Assembly (NCBI RefSeq): GCF_016907365.1
Contig: NZ_JAFBBV010000001.1
Span: 1,612,001 to 1,676,000 of the forward strand
From: Oerskovia paurometabola
Lineage (GTDB): Bacteria > Actinomycetota > Actinomycetes > Actinomycetales > Cellulomonadaceae
Direction: 5' to 3'
Length of the DNA stretch: 64,000 nt
Position numbers and translations under genes: made by a program
Shown: positions 59,459 to 64,000 of the stretch, piece after piece
Layout of the letters: every line of letters begins with the position of its first letter
How positions within the stretch are numbered: the stretch's first letter is position 1
The notes under the pieces: generated by a model
The model's database searches: none
Seen by the model: the letters and a program-made list of their open reading frames with translations, nothing else
Told to the model about the DNA's origin: nothing

Positions 59459-59938
59459 TCAGGCGTTGACGACCTCAGGGGTGGGGTTCGCGGTGCCGAC
59501 GCTCAGGGCGGGGGCTGCTCCGATGCGGCGCAGGGCGTAGCCGAGGAGGCCGAACAGGACACCGAGGCCCATGACCAGTGCGCTGACGCCGTAGGAGACG
59601 ACCGAGGTGAAGAGCGAGGCGCGCAGGAACGAGCCGTTCATGACCGTCGCGCGGGTCGGGTCTTCCTTGTCGAGCTCGGCGTAGGTCTTGCCGTCGCTCA
59701 TCTTGAGCGCGTGCTCGTTGATGATCTCGGCCTGGGCGTAGGCGCTGAAGGGGCCGCGGACCGGCGAGCCGGCGAGCATCGAGGCGTCCTCGGAGACCGT
59801 GATCTTCTCGGCGGCCAGCTGCGAGGTGATGGTGGCCCAGGTGGCTGCGCCGGCGAGCAGCAGCACGAGGCCTGCGATCATCGTGACGAGCCCGATGAGG
59901 CGGACGGAGCGGGCGGGACCAGCGGTGCTGGTGCTCAT
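59459..59938 (-). CDS. Two-helix membrane protein (family often named 'aromatic ring-opening dioxygenase LigA')
   Basis: 159 residues: helix about 13-36 (LIGLVTMIAGLVLLLAGAATWATI), an external loop of about 70 residues with VSEDASMLAGSPVRGPFSAYAQAEIINEHAL and TYAELDKEDPTRATVMNGSFLRASL, and helix about 110-140. The database name LigA for such proteins is a carried-over error: no dioxygenase motif or metal ligands are visible. GGGAG lies eight bases before ATG. A CRP-type palindrome at 60050-60069 is the nearest regulatory site. Confidence 0.82.
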   Translation of the reverse strand: MSTSTAGPARSVRLIGLVTMIAGLVLLLAGAATWATITSQLAAEKITVSEDASMLAGSPVRGPFSAYAQAEIINEHALKMSDGKTYAELDKEDPTRATVMNGSFLRASLFTSVVSYGVSALVMGLGVLFGLLGYALRRIGAAPALSVGTANPTPEVVNA

Positions 59939-60049
59939 GGTGTGACTCCCAGAAGAAGAGGTCGAGGCGACCTGAGATGAGGTGCGAAAGGATCGAACTT
60001 CGTTGCGATCCCTATGCTGGGAGCGCTTCGATAAGTCGACCCTACAGAC

Positions 60050-60069
60050 CTTGTGAACGTCTTCACAAG
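60050..60069. promoter_or_regulatory. CRP/GlxR-type binding site
   Basis: CTTGTGA-ACGTCT-TCACAAG, a perfect seven-base inverted repeat matching TGTGA-N6-TCACA. It lies in the 291-base gap between the divergent genes at 59938 and 60230. On the minus strand TAGGGT (60044-60039) is close by. A second palindrome, TGACA-GAG-TGTCA, is at 60100-60112. Confidence 0.7.
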
Positions 60070-60229
60070 CGAGTTTCTGTGGCCTCCGTCACGCGGAGAT
60101 GACAGAGTGTCAATGTCGAGAAAAGTGGTCGGACGGGCTGATCGCGAGCGTAGGGCCAAAGGTTCCCCACCCCCGGGACGAAGGTCCCGAGCGGCCCCGG
60201 AATCGGCCCACGAGCACCGGGAGAACGGC

Positions 60230-60619
60230 ATGGGACGCGACACCAGCGCCCTGCGGGACGAGCTGGAAGCCGTCGAGGCGGCCTGGGGGCGGGCCATCGT
60301 CGCCAACGACGCCGACGCGATCGGCCGGTTCATGACCGACGACTGGCAGATCGTCGGCGAGGACGGCGCCACGGCCCGCGAGGACTTCCTGGCCCTCGTC
60401 CGCTCGGGGAACCTCACGCACGAGTCGATGGGCAAGATCACCGGGAGCGTGCGCTCGCTGGGTGACGTCGCCGTGCTCGTCGGGCGCGGCACCAACACCG
60501 GTCACTACCAGGGCCAGGTGTTCAGCTCCGACGAGTGGATCACCGACGTGTTCGTCCGGGGCGCCGACGGGTGGCGGTGCGCCCACACGCACCTCACGGC
60601 GGCCCGCGGCGCGTCCTGA
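60230..60619 (+). CDS. SnoaL/NTF2-like protein (DUF4440-like)
   Basis: 129 residues with LRDELEAVEAAWGRAIVANDADAIGRFMTDDWQIV, GATAREDFLALVRSGNLTHESM, then strands VRSLGDVAVLVGRGTNTG and WITDVFVRGADGWRCAHTHLT. This is the usual DUF4440/SnoaL_3 architecture of a small cone-fold protein, activity unassigned. ATG 60230 has GGGAGAA five bases upstream. It may be under the CRP-type palindrome 160 bases upstream. Confidence 0.88.
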   Translation: MGRDTSALRDELEAVEAAWGRAIVANDADAIGRFMTDDWQIVGEDGATAREDFLALVRSGNLTHESMGKITGSVRSLGDVAVLVGRGTNTGHYQGQVFSSDEWITDVFVRGADGWRCAHTHLTAARGAS

Positions 60620-60656
60620 GCCGCTGGATGTCCCTGACCGGTTTCGTGGCGCTTGC

Positions 60657-60714
60657 CGAGATGCTGCCGGTTGCCGCGGCTCCCGTGCTCGAAGCGGCAA
60701 CGGGCAGCATCTCG
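60657..60714. terminator. Long inverted repeat between convergent genes
   Basis: Arms 60657-60677 and 60694-60714 match over 21 bases with one mismatch around a 16-base loop. It probably ends transcripts from both sides. Confidence 0.65.
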
Positions 60715-60794
60715 TCGAGTCTCGGCTCGTGACCAGGCCTGGCGATCCGTGCCCGACCCGAGACGACCTCGAGAGTGGGCGCGGCGCCGTCGGG

Positions 60795-62069
60795 CTACGG
60801 GGTCCAGTCCGGGCGCAGCGGGAAGCCCGACGCCCCACCCGGCTCGGGGCGCACCGCGAGCACCTGGTGGAGCTGGATCTCGTTGCGCTCGAACGCGAGC
60901 CGCGACCCCGCCATGTACAGGCCCCACACGCGGGCCGTGCCGATCCCGACGTCGGCCACGCACTCCTCCCAGTGCCGCGTGAGGTTCGCGCCCCACTCGC
61001 GCAGCGTCATCGCGTAGTGCTCGCGCAGGTTCTCCTCGTGCCGCACCTCGAGACCCACGTCCTGCATGGTCGAGATGATCCGGCCCGAGCCCGTGAGCTC
61101 GCCGTCCGGGAAGACGTACCGGTCGATGAAGCCGCCCGCGCGGGGACGGGCCGTGTTGGTCGGGCGCGTGATCGAGTGGTTGAGCAACCGACCGCCGTCG
61201 CGCAGACGACCCTGGAGGAACGTGAAGTACGCGCGGTAGTTCGCGACCCCGATGTGCTCGGTCAGCCCGATCGAGCTCACGGCGTCGAAGCCGCTGTCGG
61301 TCACGTCGCGGTAGTCGCCGTACCGGACCTCCGCGAGGTCGCCCAGCCCCTCTGCCTCGATCCGGGCCTGCCCCCACTCGGCCTGCTGCCGGGACAGCGT
61401 GACCCCCAGCGCGCGCACCCCTGCACGCGCCGCGTGCCGGACCATGCCGCCCCATCCGCACCCGACGTCGAGCAGGCGCATGCCCCTGCGCAGGCCCAGC
61501 TTGCCCGCGACCAGCGCGTACTTGTGCTCCTGCGCCTCCTCGAGCGTCGCCTGCGACGTGGGGAAGCACGCGCACGTGTACGTCATCGACGGCCCCAGGA
61601 CGTGCTCGTAGAACGTGTTCGAGACGTCGTAGTGGTGGCTGATCGCCTCGGCGTCGCGCTGCCGAGAGTGCCGCAGCCCCTCGGTGAGCCGGCGCAGGCG
61701 CGACAGGTGCTCCTCGGGCGGTGGCTCGGGAGGCCGCAGGACGCCCAGGCCCAGACCGCGCGCCCACCGGGCCACCTCGACCGGGCTCGGACGGCGCAGC
61801 CGCAGCCCGTCGGCGGCAGCCCGGAGCAACGGGTACGGGTCCCCGCCCGGCACCCCGTCCACCTGCAGGTCGCCCGCGACGTACGCGCGGCCGAGCCCCA
61901 GCCCCCCGGGCGACGTCGCGACGTACCGCAGGCCCCGCTCGTTCGCCAGGTGCACGTGGAACGGGGCGTCGGCCGGACCTGCGCTGGACCCGTCGTACGC
62001 GCTGAAGCCGAACGGCAGCGGGCCGTCCGCCAGCTCGTCGAGGACCTCGGCCACCGCGATCTGCGTCAT
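60795..62069 (-). CDS. Cyclopropane-fatty-acyl-phospholipid synthase family methyltransferase (TmsB/BfaB-like)
   Basis: SAM-dependent methyltransferase acting on unsaturated acyl chains of membrane lipids. 424 residues. SAM motif LLDVGCGWGGMVRHAARAG, AISHHYDVSNTFYEHVLGPSMTYTCACF, SSIGLTEHIG, and the C-terminal RVWGLYMAGSRLAFERNEIQLHQVL. The partner FAD-oxidoreductase gene overlaps it by four bases. In actinobacteria this pair (tmsB with tmsA) makes 10-methylene then 10-methyl fatty acids such as tuberculostearic acid, so that role is favoured over cyclopropanation. Confidence 0.88.
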   Translation of the reverse strand: MTQIAVAEVLDELADGPLPFGFSAYDGSSAGPADAPFHVHLANERGLRYVATSPGGLGLGRAYVAGDLQVDGVPGGDPYPLLRAAADGLRLRRPSPVEVARWARGLGLGVLRPPEPPPEEHLSRLRRLTEGLRHSRQRDAEAISHHYDVSNTFYEHVLGPSMTYTCACFPTSQATLEEAQEHKYALVAGKLGLRRGMRLLDVGCGWGGMVRHAARAGVRALGVTLSRQQAEWGQARIEAEGLGDLAEVRYGDYRDVTDSGFDAVSSIGLTEHIGVANYRAYFTFLQGRLRDGGRLLNHSITRPTNTARPRAGGFIDRYVFPDGELTGSGRIISTMQDVGLEVRHEENLREHYAMTLREWGANLTRHWEECVADVGIGTARVWGLYMAGSRLAFERNEIQLHQVLAVRPEPGGASGFPLRPDWTP

Positions 62070-63472
62070 GCTCCCTGCACCGCCTTCTCGTAGAGCGTCG
62101 GCGTGCGTCCCGCCGGGTCGTACCGGTCCTTGACCGCCGCGTAGTCGATGCCGCCGTACAAGGTGTCGAACGTCTCGCGCCCGTACGTCGAGGTCGAGTA
62201 GAGCGACTTGTGGCCGTGCCGCACCGCGACCGCCATCTCGATCAGGCGGTTCACGTCGCCGTCGCGCCCGCCCTCGACGATCGGCACGCCACCCCAGAAG
62301 CCCACGTTGACGTACACGCGGTGCGGTTCGAGCGGGTACAGGGGCCACGGCTCGGGCGACGCGAGGCGCAGCGGGCACAACCACACCGGCGTCATGGGGA
62401 CGTGGCCCGTGAACCACGCCATGAAGCTCTCGAGCTGGTCGAGCGGCACCTCGACGTCCTGGACCACCCGCTCGTTGCGGGGCCGACGGCGAAGGTCGGC
62501 GAGCCGGCCCGTGAGGTCCAGGCGCTCGTCGAGGCCCACGATCCGGCGGTAGACGTCCGAGCGTCGCCACCGCCGCGGCCACAGCCTGCGCACCACCGGG
62601 TTCTGCACCCCGAACGCGCGCGAGCACCAGAACCAGTCCGTGTCCCAGCGCCACAGGTAGTCGTGCGTGCTCAGCACGTCGAGCGGGCGCTCGCGCACCG
62701 AGAGGTAGTAGATGCGCTGGCCCGTGTAGTCGCTCGGTGCGGGCGCGAGCGACCGTGCCTCCTCGCGCGACGCGAACCGGCCCAGGCACAGGTACACCTC
62801 GCCCGGGGCGAACAGGACACCGTCGCAGAAGTCGACCCGCTGCCCCTCCCACGTCCCGTCCGCCGCGATCTTGCCGACCGCCGCGGCGACCTCCGCGACC
62901 GCACCGAAGCGTACGTTGCGGACCGCGACGAACGGCTCGCTCCGGTCGAGGCGCAGTCGCACGCGCGTCGCGTACCCGAGGGTCCCGTACGAGTTGGGGA
63001 ACGCGTGGAAGAGGTCGGCGTGCTCGCCCGTGGGCCTGGCCGTGACGAGCTCGCCGGCCGGCGTCAGGACGTCGATCTCGAGGACGGCCTCGTGCGGCAG
63101 GCCGTTGCGCAACGAGCTCGACTCGATGCCGAGCCCCGCCAGGGCGCCACCGACCGTGATGGTCCGCAGCTGCGGGACGACGGTGGGGACCAGCCCGTGC
63201 GGCAGCGTCACGGCGACCAGGTCCTCGTACGTGCACATACCCTGCACGTCGGCCGTGCCCGCGGCGTCGTCGACCGAGATCACCCCGGTCAGTCCCGACG
63301 CGTCGAGGCCGGGGCCGGCGGACGGGCGTCGGGGGCGGAACAGGTTCGTCGTCCGCTTCGCCAGGCGCAACGGGCGGCCGGGGTCGACGGCAGCGGCGGA
63401 GCGCACCAACGTGGCCACGGCCTGCGCGTGCTGGTGCTCGCCACGGACAACGGTGTTCGCGGGGGCTGACAC
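62066..63472 (-). CDS. FAD-binding oxidoreductase (TmsA/BfaA-like, 10-methyl fatty acid synthesis)
   Basis: Flavoprotein of the VAO/DWARF1-like group, 468 residues. The FAD domain has LVPTVVPQLRTITVGGALAG, SSSLRNGLPHEAVLEIDVLTP and FPNSYGTLGYATRVRL. The C-terminal RHGHKSLYSTSTYGRETFDTLYGG is typical of this set. It would reduce the 10-methylene acyl intermediate made by the next gene's product. GTG 63472 was chosen because TACAGT (63485-63480) lies seven bases upstream; the ORF could extend to 63508 without a signal. Confidence 0.87.
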   Translation of the reverse strand: MSAPANTVVRGEHQHAQAVATLVRSAAAVDPGRPLRLAKRTTNLFRPRRPSAGPGLDASGLTGVISVDDAAGTADVQGMCTYEDLVAVTLPHGLVPTVVPQLRTITVGGALAGLGIESSSLRNGLPHEAVLEIDVLTPAGELVTARPTGEHADLFHAFPNSYGTLGYATRVRLRLDRSEPFVAVRNVRFGAVAEVAAAVGKIAADGTWEGQRVDFCDGVLFAPGEVYLCLGRFASREEARSLAPAPSDYTGQRIYYLSVRERPLDVLSTHDYLWRWDTDWFWCSRAFGVQNPVVRRLWPRRWRRSDVYRRIVGLDERLDLTGRLADLRRRPRNERVVQDVEVPLDQLESFMAWFTGHVPMTPVWLCPLRLASPEPWPLYPLEPHRVYVNVGFWGGVPIVEGGRDGDVNRLIEMAVAVRHGHKSLYSTSTYGRETFDTLYGGIDYAAVKDRYDPAGRTPTLYEKAVQGA

Positions 63473-63572
63473 CTCACCCACTGTAGGGAAGGCTGGCGGA
63501 GCCGCCACCGGTGAGCGGAATCACAGTCGCCGTCGGGCGCCTCGCGGGGGTGATGCGGCGGTGCGAAAAGCA

Positions 63573-63608
63573 GAAGAGGCCCCCCGCGCGAACGCGAGGA
63601 GCCTCTTC
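63573..63608 (-). terminator. Terminator after tRNA-His
   Basis: GAAGAGGC and GCCTCTTC (63573-63580 with 63601-63608) enclose a CGCG/CGCG inner stem. On the minus strand it lies four bases past the tRNA-His CCA and is followed by TGCTTTT. Confidence 0.75.
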
Positions 63609-63611
63609 CCG

Positions 63612-63688
63612 TGGGGTGAGTAACGGGACTTGAACCCGCGACCCCCTGGACCACAACCAGGTGCTCTACCAGCTGAGCTATACCCACC
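63612..63688 (-). tRNA. tRNA-His, anticodon GTG
   Basis: 77 nt with encoded CCA and the His-specific extra G at -1 opposite C73. Anticodon arm CCTGG-TTGTGGT-CCAGG gives GTG. Acceptor GTGGGTA/TACTCAC has one G-T pair. Next to orn, a common actinobacterial arrangement. Confidence 0.96.
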
Positions 63689-63757
63689 ACGGCCTGCTCG
63701 GGTTCCGAGGAACCGTTCTAGCAGCCGTCGAAAAGTGTACCTGGTTTCTGAGGGGTC

Positions 63758-64000
63758 TCAGGACAGGTTTTCGGCGTCGGCCCCGGTGGGCGCCGAACCA
63801 GGGGTCGCGGCGGCTCCTGGCAGGGGCGCGACGATCGTCCCGAGGGTCGTACCGACGCTCGTCGCCTTGATCCGTTCGGCGATCGCCTTCGCGGTCCGCG
63901 AGTCCGTCCCGGGCTGGGGCACGAACAGGGCCTCACGGTAGTACCGCAGCTCGTCGATGCTGTCGAGGATGTCGCCCAGCGCACGGTGGCCGCCCGTCTT
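63758..64000 (-). CDS. orn: Oligoribonuclease, C-terminal part (5' end outside window)
   Basis: Degrades 2-5 nt RNA fragments and pGpG. 80 residues from the window edge to TGA at 63760-63758. The frame opens [22 protein letters not shown], containing the DEDDh-family His and final Asp (HRALGDI), then [21 protein letters not shown] Pro/Ala/Thr-rich tail of about 30 residues beyond the usual end is seen. Assigned from this motif and its position next to tRNA-His. Confidence 0.88.
   Translation of the reverse strand, partial: KTGGHRALGDILDSIDELRYYREALFVPQPGTDSRTAKAIAERIKATSVGTTLGTIVAPLPGAAATPGSAPTGADAENLS

Noticed and set aside
59459..59938. Aromatic ring-opening dioxygenase (LigA)
   Set aside because: The product is a two-helix membrane protein without metal-ligand or dioxygenase motifs; the name is an inherited database error.

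Overview
The window is chromosomal DNA from a high-GC Gram-positive bacterium. GC is very high, third codon positions are strongly G/C, GTG and TTG starts are frequent, and many genes lack a leader. The gene order (murA–plsC–gpsA, ddl–DUF3515–thiL, rpmB–DAK2–recG–rsmD–coaD–sepIVA-like–DUF177–rpmF–rnc–mutM) and single copies of cydABDC and RNase E/G point to Actinobacteria, most likely Micrococcales near Cellulomonadaceae or Promicromonosporaceae. The genus is inferred from gene order and was not tested by alignment. I see no phage, IS element, integrase, CRISPR array or recognisable defence island; this is mostly core chromosome.

Region by region. (1) 1-7.3 kb: 3' part of murA, a small membrane protein, an ABC-2 exporter with a two-component system (1556-5470), then plsC and gpsA for phospholipid precursors. 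(2) 7.3-16.5 kb: two lipoproteins, a DUF6191-like membrane protein, a cystathionine gamma-synthase/lyase family enzyme, an atypical acyl-CoA dehydrogenase homologue, ddl, thiL, a GNAT enzyme, and a thioredoxin-reductase-like flavoprotein divergent from an XRE-cupin regulator. (3) 16.5-26.8 kb: ribosomal proteins L28 and L32 (both zinc-ribbon forms), FakA-like DAK2 protein, recG, rsmD, coaD, a SepIVA-like coiled-coil protein, DUF177, rnc, mutM. (4) 26.8-31.9 kb: D-2-hydroxyacid dehydrogenase, and a transporter / membrane protein / M20 dipeptidase operon. (5) 31.9-38.9 kb: cydABDC (bd oxidase plus its CydDC exporter), with a near-perfect CRP-type palindrome and a G-quadruplex motif upstream. (6) 38.9-46.7 kb: large RNase E/G, thymidine kinase, isoaspartyl methyltransferase homologue, Bcp peroxiredoxin, a GroES-like protein, tRNA-Leu and two identical tRNA-Lys genes. 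(7) 46.8-51.3 kb: a TrpB2-type tryptophan synthase beta behind a leader ORF with tandem Trp codons, trmB, and DUF485-actP acetate uptake. (8) 51.4-58.3 kb: small kinase, NTF2-like/MarR divergent pair, a pyridine-nucleotide-disulfide oxidoreductase, and a split divergent OpuC-type osmoprotectant ABC transporter with an apparently circularly permuted binding protein. (9) 58.3-64 kb: ATP-grasp enzyme, LigA-named membrane protein and SnoaL-like protein around a second CRP-type palindrome, a probable 10-methyl fatty acid (tmsA/tmsB-like) operon, tRNA-His, and the 3' part of orn.

A recurring signature is a TANNNT hexamer 6-8 nt upstream of the start codon in many first genes of operons. This suggests leaderless transcripts and was used here to choose starts. 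The observations most worth following are the permuted osmoprotectant-binding protein, the Trp attenuator before trpB2, the two CRP-type sites, and an inverted repeat that places the trmB -10 box in its loop.
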